Position numbers and translations under genes: made by a program. A model generated the notes under the pieces. That model was not told where the DNA came from and did no database searches. It saw only the letters and a list, made by a program, of their open reading frames with translations. DNA of 39,409 nt from Bacteroidia bacterium (GTDB lineage Bacteria; Bacteroidota; Bacteroidia; Bacteroidales; CAJPTX01): the NCBI GenBank assembly GCA_905373475.1, contig CAJPTC010000026.1:1-39409 (forward strand), in the 5' to 3' direction. Shown in pieces: positions 7,726 to 17,483 of this stretch; the first letter of the stretch is position 1; each line of letters starts with the position of its first letter.

Positions 7726-8864
7726 TATTGACAACTCACAAGACGTCGAAGTTCACTATCAAAGTTCTCGCGATTCAACCCTATTAACTGCTCCACCACT
7801 CTGAAGAAATTGTTATTACCACGACCACATTTTAGTAATTCGATAATCCCTTTTTCTCCCTTTTGTCGCTCTATTTCTCTACAAATAAGTGCCGCAATTA
7901 TTTTATTCACTTCAATTGGTTTAGGGTAACCATATTCGGCAAGTACATCAGGATTTTTCTCAAAAAGAGACAGAAGTTGCGCTCCCTTATGTTCATCAAT
8001 ATATTTTTGAAACGCTGGCAATAATTCCTCCAATGCAGGCGATTTCGCATTAGGTGTCGTATAATAAGCGTTCCCCCAATAATACGCCAAACCACACTCC
8101 GCGATACGATTTCGTTGGTTACCACGAATTCCCGCTGCATAGATATGCAATATATCATGCGAAAAGTCCTCATCATGCATACAGGCAAAGAGTGTACACG
8201 GGTCAACAATATACCCACTGTTCACGACTCCATTACGTGAATATTCGTACACACAGCCTTGAATATTCAGAGCCTCCTGAAAGTTCTGACATAAATAGAC
8301 ATCCCAGTGTCGTAAAGGGAGTGCCAGTTTTCGGGCAATGGTCTTATTTTTCCGATCAAAAAGTTCGGCACGCTGCATATTAACAGAATCTGGGAAAAAG
8401 TAACGAATAGTACCGACTGTCTTTGTTTTCCAGAATCTTGTGTTGTAGTATAGAGGGCTAGCAAAAAACAAGTGTCCCTCTTTTTCTCTCACTAGGAAAT
8501 TATAGATACGTCCTAAATCATCCCCTTTTGAAAAGACAAGTGTTAGCATAGACTGCGTCTCCGTCAAGGGATAGAGGTTAATCAATTGGGGATAAAAATA
8601 TCCCGCCACTGTATCCTTGTTCTCTATACCCTGTAGATCACGAAAAAAGTTATAATGAAACTCAATATTTTCAGGTTCTAACAGAGTAGTATCTATCTTT
8701 CCCGCACCGATACTAAACAACAGCCTATCAAGTGCTCCAACAATCCGATCTGTCTTAGTAACTGACAAACGAGAATGAAACGCTGACGATAGCTTAAATC
8801 TGGTTTGCGAATAGCCTACTAGTACAAACAGAAGACTTACAGCACATAGTGCAAAGCGTTTCAT
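7725..8864 (-). CDS. Exported protein with variant zincin-like HDILH motif
   Basis: This protein of about 379 residues has a Sec signal peptide (MKRFALCAVSLLFVLVGYSQ). Around residues 233-255 it shows DFSHDILHIYAAG followed about 15 residues on by AECGLAYYWG. This spacing resembles gluzincin peptidases (HExxH, then E within a -EGLA- helix), but Asp stands where the catalytic Glu is expected. It could be a divergent metallopeptidase or a non-catalytic relative. I do not recognise a named family. The ATG at 8864 lies 10 bases beyond the stop of the 2587-aa gene, with an overlapping GTG at 8867 as an alternative start. The stop is fused to the Fic start (TAATG). Operon position suggests a periplasmic or surface partner of the giant protein. 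Confidence 0.75.
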   Translation of the reverse strand: MKRFALCAVSLLFVLVGYSQTRFKLSSAFHSRLSVTKTDRIVGALDRLLFSIGAGKIDTTLLEPENIEFHYNFFRDLQGIENKDTVAGYFYPQLINLYPLTETQSMLTLVFSKGDDLGRIYNFLVREKEGHLFFASPLYYNTRFWKTKTVGTIRYFFPDSVNMQRAELFDRKNKTIARKLALPLRHWDVYLCQNFQEALNIQGCVYEYSRNGVVNSGYIVDPCTLFACMHDEDFSHDILHIYAAGIRGNQRNRIAECGLAYYWGNAYYTTPNAKSPALEELLPAFQKYIDEHKGAQLLSLFEKNPDVLAEYGYPKPIEVNKIIAALICREIERQKGEKGIIELLKCGRGNNNFFRVVEQLIGLNRENFDSELRRLVSCQ

Positions 8865-8874
8865 CACATAACTC

Positions 8875-11800
8875 TTACTGATTGTACGGCAAATGATACA
8901 ACGGCGCAGTACCCAACTTGATAATAACTCTTACAGGATAATCAAAAGAGGAAAGACAACGATTAGCATCAGTAACTTTAAGATGCACTTTTGCTTTGTA
9001 CTCCAAATCACTTGGTAGCACCCCTACGTGACTCCAATTTACCTTAACAGGATTCTGATTCTGTGTACCAGTCACCAAGTCTAAGGTTGGAATGCTTGGC
9101 TTATCTTCTAACGACCAAACATAGTCGTACGTCCCCACATTGGCGGGCGTAAACGTATAAGACTCTATGACATCTACTCCGTTGTTTGCACAAACTACGT
9201 TACGCCCAGCAATTGTACCAGCGGGCGCTGTAGCCTCATTCAATAATGCATCTTTTTCAGCCGCACAACCGTCGTTATCTACCTTTAGCTTCAGTTGAAG
9301 ACCTGAGCCAGTCTCGGTCAGCGTAAAGAGGGTAGTTAAACTATTCTTATTGGCAAATGTCCCATTCAAACCTGTATTGAACCATAGCGGTGTCCCGTCT
9401 GGACTTGTTGTACCATTCAAAAGCACAGAACTCCCATTCGTGAAACACATCGTGTATGTACCTGCATCAATATTAGGCATACGATTCACCTTCACTGGTA
9501 CATTATTGTGCAGCCCTTGTCCATGCGTCGTCAACCCGTGACGATACTCCAGACTTACAATCTGTACCTGTACAAACTTGTCGGATAGATTCGCAGCATC
9601 CGAATAATTGGCATTCAGATTAAAGATATCTGTTTCATTAGCAGTTACAGGTACTGTAATCGTGCGAGTATTACCGTCTACCTTATAGGTAACCAGCATA
9701 GGCAACCAGTCTTCCCAATTTCCGCTAAAACTGAAATGCAAAGGCACTGGGACTGTCCCATTTACAGGCGCACAATACTTACGTCCCGCATCAGCGAAAT
9801 TAACGGTAGGCACTATTCCATTTTTAGTACCCAAACTATATTCTTGATAAGAAAGAGGTTGCAATGTTTGCACAGTTGTTGTTGCAACCTCACGTCCAAA
9901 GACACCTCCCGCACTAACCTCAGAGTCTAGACCTTCCCAACGTATCGGAGCTACAGTACTTTGTTTCACAACGCGCAAATCCGCATCAGGAGTCGTGGTG
10001 GCCCAATCAAAGCCCGCTGTTAAGAAAACCACTTTAGCGGTAGAAATTGTCCCCGATACCTTCCAAGAGCGATATTGATCTACATAGTTCAGAGGAGGAA
10101 GTTTCTGCGTTTCAATATTTTTTGCTGCTTCTACACAAAGCTCGCCAGCGGTTAATTCTGTCAACATCATTTGATTGGCAAGGATAGCCTCAACACCGAG
10201 CGGAAAACGATAGGCCGTGACACTAGCTGCGACCTCTGCCCATAACGGGCCATCTATATAAGAATGAATGTGTCCTTGCGTATCAGGGTCTAGCGCAGCA
10301 GTATTATTCTGCGTTAAGTATACTTTTAGTTTTGTTGTTGCTGAGGCACGTGGAGTAGTAACCTTCCCCTTTTTCAAACGAAGATCCCCTTTTACTTCCA
10401 CAATTCCTCCTTCACGGATTTTTACGCCCTGCTCATTTTCTATGTATAAATGGTTGAAAGCGTTCGTTCCTTGAAAATCTGTTCCCGTTCCACCCAGTTC
10501 TTGTAAAAGAGTTCCTTTAAGCCAAACCCATGCACCAGCACCAGCACCAGCATGAAACGCAGCACCTGTTTCGCGTTCAATGGTGCCCAACAAACGCAAG
10601 CCTTTGTTATTCACTGTATTATCATAGACCGCAGTTCCCTTCATTTGCAATTCGTTGCATACCGTTATATCGGCGTTAGGCATTGTTCGTTTACCGCTTC
10701 CCGTTAAGCAGAGATAAGGGTACTCGTTGGCAAGAAGTGTTTGTAAAGCATAATCGTTAGAACCTGCAAGTATGAGCTTTCCTTCATTGGCACAGCCAAA
10801 GAAATGCGAATAGTCTCCTGTGGGAAACGTTCCTTCTGCAATTTCCAGAGCACCACGACCGCTTACTTCTCCCAAATCAATGCCAGACAATGCGGGCGTT
10901 ATCTTCAGAAGACCCTCTTTATCAGACGGATTCAGGGGCGCTTCGAAGACGACCGCTTTAGCGACAGCCGTATTTACATTGACCGTTACTTCATGGTTTG
11001 GTCTTATATGCAGCGTCAAACCATTAGGACCATCTGGTAATTGTATAACAGGAGCGCTAGGAACATTGTATGGCTTCCAAATCGGGTCAGCCCAATTGCC
11101 CGTGGCTATACTTTCTACTTCTTTTATCGTCATGAAGCATAAGGGCGGTCCAGCTGTGTAGCGTCCATCTAACGGCGTCTCGGCAGTATACTTCCAGACG
11201 ATTTTGAGCTTCTCCAAGTCTTCACTTAAGTTTTGTCGAGTCTGCTGCACCCAATCAGCACTACTCGTGAAGCGCATAGGAGCACTCTCCGTCACAACCA
11301 TATTCGCTTCCATAAGCGTCTTGGGGCATGAAAACTCGAACTCTCCCGTGAGAGCCTGATTCTGAGACTCTACTTCCCAGTGATAATTCAGAACCTTCTG
11401 CCGACAATCGCCTACAACTCCAAACGAGTTGCTTATGTTTGCCACACGAACATAACCTGTATTCTGTGTATAGCCTGGCGCAGGAATATTTAGTATTGCT
11501 GGGGTATACTTATCTTCTAGCCCCAATGGGAAAAGTACAGATTGATCTCCTTGTCTGAGCTCTTGTTTGATACCTTGCGATACAAACGAACCCGCAGTAA
11601 CTACATAATAATTCGTCGCTCCTCGGTCAATTTTTCCACCTTGGAAGACATGCAATAGGTAACGATCTAATAAGAAATTGCCATTCTCTAGGTAAAGCGT
11701 ACCATGCAAATTGATATCATTCGCAGCAATCACCTCAGCACTCTTTTTTACAGCAATCGAACCATAATCACCATTACCGCGCAACTCGGAACGCTCAGTG

Positions 11801-14800
11801 CCTATTAGTTGTAAAACACCAGTACCTTGGGTCTTAAATCCACCATTATTCAACAAATTGCCTTTTAGTTTCCAAACCGATGACTGTAGATCCAGCACAC
11901 CTGTACTGACAATGGAGAGGTTTGCATTGAGTTCAGCTGCCAAAGGAACTTGATAGGTCAGACTATTCACACTCCGCACCACCACATCATTGAAAGTCAT
12001 CTGAGATGCATTTCCACTAATCGTTTGGTTAGTACCAGTGAATATCGTTTGATTGCCTCTTGCCTCATATTTGCCATCACACTGGAAAGCCCCCCCTACT
12101 GTCAGGTCGACATCTTGAGCGATAAGCTTAGAATTCGCCGAAATTTTCAGTTCATTAGACACCTCAAGGGGCGTCCCCCATAGATGCACTTCTTGATTGT
12201 TGCCCTCGCAACTCAAATTGTAAAACTTTGATGTAGATGAAACAAGGACTTCCTTATCCGTACCGCCCCCTGTTAAACGGATCGTACCTCCAGTAATCTC
12301 AGGATTTAACGAAAGAATGCGAATATCGCCTCCATCAGTCTGATTCCCCCCAGAGCCACCATAGATGAGTTCGCCACCTGTCATCTTAAAAACAGAGCCA
12401 GCAATATCGAAACCTGCAGTGTATTCAGGTTTGCGAATGGGAGTAACAGTAACCTTTCCACCTGTTTGAATATAGGTTAGACTAGCGCCCGCAGCATTTC
12501 GAATGCGTCCGTAAACCTTCAACTCGCCCCCATGAACCTCGATGCAGGCAGGACTGTTAGCATCATAACGAATATCGCCAAATTTAGAGCTCTGATTCGG
12601 GCTTCCTATTTCGACAATACCTTTAATGATATGAAGTTTACCCGCAAGCCCTAATGCTGTATTTCCACTGCTAACCCCATTCGTACAAATCAGCACTTTA
12701 GTATTGTCATTATCAACCCGCAATTCTGCCTCTCTCGCAATATCTAACGAATTGTCTTGTGAGATGTGGAACGTAAAAGCGGACTTGAGATGCAAAATTC
12801 CACGTCGAACATAAAACCAATTATTAGGAGTAGTTTGCGATGATGAAATTCCACCCGTATTTTCGACAGTTAGAACAGTAGTAGGCTGAGCTGTATTAAG
12901 CATGCACTGCCGACTGAGCATAGGCTTGTTTCCCTTGATACTTGCATTCTCACTTGCTAAGAAATGAGTAGCAACATACCCCTTACTGGTTGCAAAAGCA
13001 AGAGGATCGTTGGTTTGAATATCCAAACCGGAATAGAAATAGATATAACCACAACGATCGTCTTCATTTGCCCCTGCAAACTCACACTTGGCCGAGCCTG
13101 CAAATAGAACTTCTTTGGTAAGATAAACAAGGTGCTTTTGGGCTGAATTTGTAAAATGGAATGTTGTATTCTGAGCCTCCAGTTTCCCTTTGACTACTAC
13201 CTGACACTGTGCTGTATACTTTTTAGCGATACCGCCTAATGAGAACTTAGCTCCTGCCAAATCAGTAGGATTCTTCAGCTGTACATTGCCCTGTACTATC
13301 ATTTGCGACTCGAGCTTATTGCTCACCACAAAAACTTGATTGGGCTTTTCATACGAACATACAAGATGGCCATAGACGGCAATTTGGTAAGGCAGAAGCA
13401 CTTCAGCATTTGCTTGCGTCATATAGAACTCTGTTGTACCAAATGGCAGAGCCGTTAGGAAGTCTTGAAGATCAATATCATTTTGAAAACGATTGTGGGC
13501 ATCGTTGGTGGGGTCAAGACATAGGCGCAATTTTCCAGAGCCTCTCACACGGACAATAGAGGCTAAATGCATCTCAGGAATATCTAAAACTCCTGCAGAT
13601 TCAATTTCCAAATCTCCACAAGCAATAGCATTATCATTATACTGCGGCGGCACAGGCGCAACGTGGACAGCATGCCTTACCTGTACACGGTCACCTTTCT
13701 GAGGCACTCCTACGGGTGTCCACGTTGTGGGTACATTCCAATTCCCATCTTGCACGCTTATGAAGGTTTTAATCTCATATTTACGCCCAACTGCATAGTC
13801 GCCCGAAGTAGATAAGGAAAAAGAGAACACAGTCGAGGTGGGCATACCGATCTCATACCATTGATAGTTATTCAACTTCAATAATTTATAATCTGTAGGC
13901 ATAGAAGCCTCTTTATTGGGCATAGAAAGCGTAAGCCCTGAGAGGCTACTATTTTCATCCTTTTCCGCAATTACACGCGCATAGTAAGGTAAGCCCTCGC
14001 GCAACATAGGATGCAAACCGTTGACGTAGGAAAAAGCGACAGAACGCGATTTATACTGTGACCATGTAATAGTCATAGTTCTATCTAGCAACTGCCCGCC
14101 AGACATCAAATGCTTGAAAGGAATAACAAAATTCCCTGTAACATCCTGTGTTGGGCTAAAATTCTTCAGAATTCCTCCATCAGAATACAGTCCATTTGTC
14201 TGTATATAGCCAGAATTATCACCTAAGGTAACGATAGTAGCCCCCGACTGTAACTGGATTTTCTGATTTCCGATATCCAAAACTGCCCCCTGCGACAATG
14301 TCAAATGTTTTAACACTGCGAACCAGCCTTGCGCCTTAACTTTTGCATTGGGCAAAATCAGGACATCGTCTATATTAGCATATCCCCCCGTGTAAAGCGC
14401 ACCGTTGTCTAGTACATATTTCCCTCCCTTGAAGTGCGCCCACATACGTGCTAACTTCTTTATCACAACCTGCGCATTAGGGTCGGTAAGTACCACATCC
14501 GTACTATTATACGTATTAAACTCCTGACAAGTAAGCGATACAAAGCCTGAAAATGAGACACTTCTCCTTTGCGCATTATCTTTATCATGCTTACGGAAAA
14601 AGAGGGTCTTTATCGTATTATCTTTTATAGAACCAGGTGCTACGATCTTAAATTGCCTATCCCCTTTTGCATACAAGCGCAGTGTGCCTTTAGTGGCATC
14701 AAGCATTCCCCCCTCCACAGTGAAATCTTTCGAGTAGGAAAAGATTTGTTCCGTTATATTAAAGAGTCCCTTTTTCAGAGTAAAACTCCCCTCGATTCGG

Positions 14801-16638
14801 AGTTCGTAATCTTGCAATCGCACTTCTTGCGTATCGGAATTGAGTTGCAGATCCAGATCTCCAATGTAGGGCTGTATCCTGAGCTTGAAAATAGGCGATT
14901 CAGTAAGTCCCGTCAGATTGATAAAAACTTTTCCATCGGCAGCGAAATTTTCATCGCGTGTAGCAAGGATATCAATTAGTGCTGTCTCCCCACTTTTCCC
15001 TTCATCTGCACCTACCAAGTGCAGTTCTCCACCCTTTACCTCAAAAATATCTACGTTGTTCTGGAGCGATATTACACCAGTTCCCTTTTTATAATTGGGT
15101 GTAGCAGAAAAGGTTGCCGAGTAGGTACGCGATGCGTCTGTTGTTTTTGTGTAATTCTCTACTTCTACATCAGCACGCCTACCACGCATAACCACCGTAC
15201 CACCATTCTGCTTGTATGCAAGACGTGCGTCGCCAGAATAGATCTGAGGGGCAAATAACCTTCCACCATCGATACGTAACTCTCCTGGAGTAAAATTCCC
15301 CGAAGTTATTACTGCACCATCACCAACCGCATAGGTTCCATTTTTTATGTGCAATAGCCCTTGTAATTCTATATTAGCGCCATTCGAAGCCTCCGTAACA
15401 TTATTAACCCCCAAGACATCTGCCTCATTTATCCCCCAGATGTCTGCTACTTGCTTTGCGTTCTGTGCTTTTTGCACAACTAGGACTTCTGCACCATCCA
15501 ACACTAAGGCTGAATTCTTCCCGAGAATATACCCCCCTTTTTCACACAAACTAGCGATGGCTGTCTTCCCCTGCAAGCGCAGTGTACCTGAACTCAAATG
15601 GAGGGCTTTGCATGACGAAATATTCTGCCCGTAGAGTCTGAAAAACTTCCTGTCAGTTGCAATTACTTTAAGCTCGGTAGTGGGGTCAGTACCCTTCTTT
15701 ACTACAAGATTATAGAGATCCGTCGTCCCTTCGCAACGGAAGTTAGTAGAGGCAACTCCCGAAGCGATTAGTGTAACATTGTGCTGATTTGTAGTGGTTC
15801 GCGCAAAGTCTAACTTAGGTACTTTATGTAATTGCACCGTCCCTAAATTGGTAAAATTACCCTCCAGCTCTAAAATGTGCGATGTATTTTCATAATTCAC
15901 GAGTTCATCTGCTCCTAGCGCATCTTGACTGATACTTCCATCTATTGTACGAAGTGCTGCTCCAGCTGCAATGGAGAGGTCGCCCTTTATTGATATTTTT
16001 TTACGTGAGAAGACCGCTCCTCCACCATCAGGTTGACTTGGAATACCGCCCAACAATAACGTCGCTTGTGCCCCAATAGTCAGGTCTTTCAAGATCCTTA
16101 GCGGTTTGTCGTCCTGCACGCGATAAGCATACGTACCTTTTCCTAGGAACTCCAAATTCCAAAAAGTCGGAGAGAAATCCGAGATATTAACTCCAACTGC
16201 ATTAGCAACGTTGAAACGCACTGTACCGCCATTCTCCTCAAGGAAAGGACGATAGGCAACTATTTTGGGAAAGGAACTACTACCTACGATAAGCGACCCC
16301 GTACCACTTAATTGGAAAAGAGGGTCGACGAATTTTTTGTCGCGAAGATCAAGAGTCGCCGCGCCCTTGATAGTAATAGAGAGGTTTTGCGCCAAAACGT
16401 CGGAGGCAAGATAGACAGTGCTGCTGCCTATTTCGACAGTAGCCCCATCCGTAGGCACTCCCGCTCCTGTTGCAGGCACGCGCGTTTGTCCCGTAGGATC
16501 AGTGGTCCAAGTACTACCATTGTGCCACTCGCCGCCATCTTTGTATGCATAGTACGTGCTTGGTGTCTGCGCATTTGCGGAATACACCAACAGATACAGT
16601 AAGAGACTGCATATCAACGTGAATTTAACGTGCCTCAT
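8875..16638 (-). CDS. Giant 2587-aa beta-repeat surface protein
   Basis: The signal peptide (MRHVKFTLICSLLLYLLVYS, cleavage after NAQ or nearby) is followed by a very long, low-complexity beta-rich protein. It has no single catalytic motif. Three module starts of the same kind are visible: DGGEWHNGSTWTTDP near residue 33, DGNWNVPTTWTPVGVP near 957, and TGNWADPIWKPYNVP near 1845. Each is followed by runs of short strands with LxLxG-type turns that resemble parallel beta-helix adhesins of Bacteroidota. The last ~300 residues contain two or more Ig/PKD-like segments with paired cysteines. It ends in LYHLPYNQ with no recognisable T9SS sorting tail, which is unusual for such a protein. It is the first gene of the operon with the HDILH protein and Fic. 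Adhesin function is inference. Confidence 0.88.
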   Translation of the reverse strand: MRHVKFTLICSLLLYLLVYSANAQTPSTYYAYKDGGEWHNGSTWTTDPTGQTRVPATGAGVPTDGATVEIGSSTVYLASDVLAQNLSITIKGAATLDLRDKKFVDPLFQLSGTGSLIVGSSSFPKIVAYRPFLEENGGTVRFNVANAVGVNISDFSPTFWNLEFLGKGTYAYRVQDDKPLRILKDLTIGAQATLLLGGIPSQPDGGGAVFSRKKISIKGDLSIAAGAALRTIDGSISQDALGADELVNYENTSHILELEGNFTNLGTVQLHKVPKLDFARTTTNQHNVTLIASGVASTNFRCEGTTDLYNLVVKKGTDPTTELKVIATDRKFFRLYGQNISSCKALHLSSGTLRLQGKTAIASLCEKGGYILGKNSALVLDGAEVLVVQKAQNAKQVADIWGINEADVLGVNNVTEASNGANIELQGLLHIKNGTYAVGDGAVITSGNFTPGELRIDGGRLFAPQIYSGDARLAYKQNGGTVVMRGRRADVEVENYTKTTDASRTYSATFSATPNYKKGTGVISLQNNVDIFEVKGGELHLVGADEGKSGETALIDILATRDENFAADGKVFINLTGLTESPIFKLRIQPYIGDLDLQLNSDTQEVRLQDYELRIEGSFTLKKGLFNITEQIFSYSKDFTVEGGMLDATKGTLRLYAKGDRQFKIVAPGSIKDNTIKTLFFRKHDKDNAQRRSVSFSGFVSLTCQEFNTYNSTDVVLTDPNAQVVIKKLARMWAHFKGGKYVLDNGALYTGGYANIDDVLILPNAKVKAQGWFAVLKHLTLSQGAVLDIGNQKIQLQSGATIVTLGDNSGYIQTNGLYSDGGILKNFSPTQDVTGNFVIPFKHLMSGGQLLDRTMTITWSQYKSRSVAFSYVNGLHPMLREGLPYYARVIAEKDENSSLSGLTLSMPNKEASMPTDYKLLKLNNYQWYEIGMPTSTVFSFSLSTSGDYAVGRKYEIKTFISVQDGNWNVPTTWTPVGVPQKGDRVQVRHAVHVAPVPPQYNDNAIACGDLEIESAGVLDIPEMHLASIVRVRGSGKLRLCLDPTNDAHNRFQNDIDLQDFLTALPFGTTEFYMTQANAEVLLPYQIAVYGHLVCSYEKPNQVFVVSNKLESQMIVQGNVQLKNPTDLAGAKFSLGGIAKKYTAQCQVVVKGKLEAQNTTFHFTNSAQKHLVYLTKEVLFAGSAKCEFAGANEDDRCGYIYFYSGLDIQTNDPLAFATSKGYVATHFLASENASIKGNKPMLSRQCMLNTAQPTTVLTVENTGGISSSQTTPNNWFYVRRGILHLKSAFTFHISQDNSLDIAREAELRVDNDNTKVLICTNGVSSGNTALGLAGKLHIIKGIVEIGSPNQSSKFGDIRYDANSPACIEVHGGELKVYGRIRNAAGASLTYIQTGGKVTVTPIRKPEYTAGFDIAGSVFKMTGGELIYGGSGGNQTDGGDIRILSLNPEITGGTIRLTGGGTDKEVLVSSTSKFYNLSCEGNNQEVHLWGTPLEVSNELKISANSKLIAQDVDLTVGGAFQCDGKYEARGNQTIFTGTNQTISGNASQMTFNDVVVRSVNSLTYQVPLAAELNANLSIVSTGVLDLQSSVWKLKGNLLNNGGFKTQGTGVLQLIGTERSELRGNGDYGSIAVKKSAEVIAANDINLHGTLYLENGNFLLDRYLLHVFQGGKIDRGATNYYVVTAGSFVSQGIKQELRQGDQSVLFPLGLEDKYTPAILNIPAPGYTQNTGYVRVANISNSFGVVGDCRQKVLNYHWEVESQNQALTGEFEFSCPKTLMEANMVVTESAPMRFTSSADWVQQTRQNLSEDLEKLKIVWKYTAETPLDGRYTAGPPLCFMTIKEVESIATGNWADPIWKPYNVPSAPVIQLPDGPNGLTLHIRPNHEVTVNVNTAVAKAVVFEAPLNPSDKEGLLKITPALSGIDLGEVSGRGALEIAEGTFPTGDYSHFFGCANEGKLILAGSNDYALQTLLANEYPYLCLTGSGKRTMPNADITVCNELQMKGTAVYDNTVNNKGLRLLGTIERETGAAFHAGAGAGAWVWLKGTLLQELGGTGTDFQGTNAFNHLYIENEQGVKIREGGIVEVKGDLRLKKGKVTTPRASATTKLKVYLTQNNTAALDPDTQGHIHSYIDGPLWAEVAASVTAYRFPLGVEAILANQMMLTELTAGELCVEAAKNIETQKLPPLNYVDQYRSWKVSGTISTAKVVFLTAGFDWATTTPDADLRVVKQSTVAPIRWEGLDSEVSAGGVFGREVATTTVQTLQPLSYQEYSLGTKNGIVPTVNFADAGRKYCAPVNGTVPVPLHFSFSGNWEDWLPMLVTYKVDGNTRTITVPVTANETDIFNLNANYSDAANLSDKFVQVQIVSLEYRHGLTTHGQGLHNNVPVKVNRMPNIDAGTYTMCFTNGSSVLLNGTTSPDGTPLWFNTGLNGTFANKNSLTTLFTLTETGSGLQLKLKVDNDGCAAEKDALLNEATAPAGTIAGRNVVCANNGVDVIESYTFTPANVGTYDYVWSLEDKPSIPTLDLVTGTQNQNPVKVNWSHVGVLPSDLEYKAKVHLKVTDANRCLSSFDYPVRVIIKLGTAPLYHLPYNQ

Positions 16639-16703
16639 CTTTCAGGCTTTCTTTTCAATTATGTTAGTTGATTTCGGATTATAAACCATTTGCAATACCC
16701 AGA

Positions 16704-16711
16704 CAAAATTA
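16704..16711 (-). promoter_or_regulatory. Possible -7 box for the giant surface-protein operon
   Basis: On the minus strand TAATTTTG matches TAnnTTTG and overlaps the stop codon of the gamma-carbonic-anhydrase-like gene, 65 bases upstream of the 2587-aa ATG. No -33 TTTG is seen. Co-transcription from the upstream gene is the alternative. Confidence 0.3.
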
Positions 16712-17257
16712 TGTCCGTTCAACCTCTTCCTCTTGGGTTTCTTCGCTCATGAACCACTTGGCATATTCGGAATAGCCAAGAGCATTTGCACCAGCAATTT
16801 GCCAGCTCTGCTCCTCAGTCAGTTCTTTAACGAACTTAGCAGGAACGCCTGCCATAAGAGCGCGGGGTGCTACGATAGTTTTTGCCAATACTAGCGCACT
16901 AGCAGCAACGACAGCGCCGTCGCCTATCTCGGCATTATCGAGGATAACGGAGTTCATGCCAATCAATACGTGCGCACCTACGATAGCGCCGTGTACCACG
17001 GCATTGTGACCAATAGAAGTGCCTTCGCCGATTTCAACCCACGAACGCCCTGCTGAGGAATGAATTACGGCGTTGTCTTGTATGTTAGTACCCCGCCCAA
17101 CACGGATTTTGCCGACATCGCCGCGTAGCACTGCGCCATACCAGATACTACAATTATCGGCAATCTCAACATCACCAATGATTACCGCCGTACTAGCGAG
17201 AAAGCAATTTTCCCCGATTTTGGGCTTAACGCCATTTAACGTAACAATGCGCGCCAT
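16709..17257 (-). CDS. Gamma-carbonic-anhydrase-like hexapeptide-repeat protein
   Basis: This 182-residue left-handed beta-helix protein belongs to the gamma-CA/PaaY/YrdA group. Imperfect hexapeptide repeats run from about residue 10 to 150. The metal ligands His66, His84 and His89 are present, as are the companion residues Arg45, Asp47, Gln60 and Asp61, so a metal site is expected. Many family members in Bacteroidota have unproven carbonic anhydrase activity. I chose the ATG at 17257 (MARIVTLNGVKP) because it begins where relatives begin, has GGAGG upstream, and follows a -7 box at 17283-17290. The longer reading from 17335 would place that promoter inside the gene. No signal peptide; cytoplasmic. 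Confidence 0.92.
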   Translation of the reverse strand: MARIVTLNGVKPKIGENCFLASTAVIIGDVEIADNCSIWYGAVLRGDVGKIRVGRGTNIQDNAVIHSSAGRSWVEIGEGTSIGHNAVVHGAIVGAHVLIGMNSVILDNAEIGDGAVVAASALVLAKTIVAPRALMAGVPAKFVKELTEEQSWQIAGANALGYSEYAKWFMSEETQEEEVERT

Positions 17258-17282
17258 GTATGATCCCCTCCCTCTTGATATG

Positions 17283-17290
17283 CAAAAGTA
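17283..17290 (-). promoter_or_regulatory. -7 box of the gamma-carbonic-anhydrase-like gene
   Basis: TACTTTTG on the minus strand followed by GC lies 25 bases upstream of the ATG at 17257. It fits TAnnTTTG; the -33 element is weak. Confidence 0.5.
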
Positions 17291-17443
17291 ACGAATTCCG
17301 AGCGCATATAGTTTTCCAACACGTGTGCACAACAAAGCCGCTGCGGCAAAGTGAAAAAATTAAGAGGTAAAAGGTAGGAGCGATGAAGGCAACGACGTGC
17401 GGGATAAGATGCGGGGACAGTATTAGAACGTAGTGCATTTCTC

Positions 17444-17451
17444 TAACTTTG
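17444..17451 (+). promoter_or_regulatory. -7 box of the large toxin-module operon
   Basis: TAACTTTG fits TAnnTTTG and lies 32 bases upstream of the ATG at 17484. No clear TTTG is found 19-21 bases upstream. Its position inside the longer reading from 17433 is one reason to prefer the start at 17484. Confidence 0.5.
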
Positions 17452-17483
17452 CCGCCGTCATTGAAAATTATCAGGGGTTGGGG

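Noticed and set aside
9350..16602. Many plus-strand frames of 60-140 codons inside the giant surface-protein gene
   Set aside because: They are antisense shadows of a continuous 2587-codon gene and lack ribosome sites or recognisable domains.
17258..17335. 26-residue N-terminal extension of the gamma-carbonic-anhydrase-like protein
   Set aside because: It would contain the -7 promoter box and extends beyond the start of the family; the ATG at 17257 has the ribosome site.
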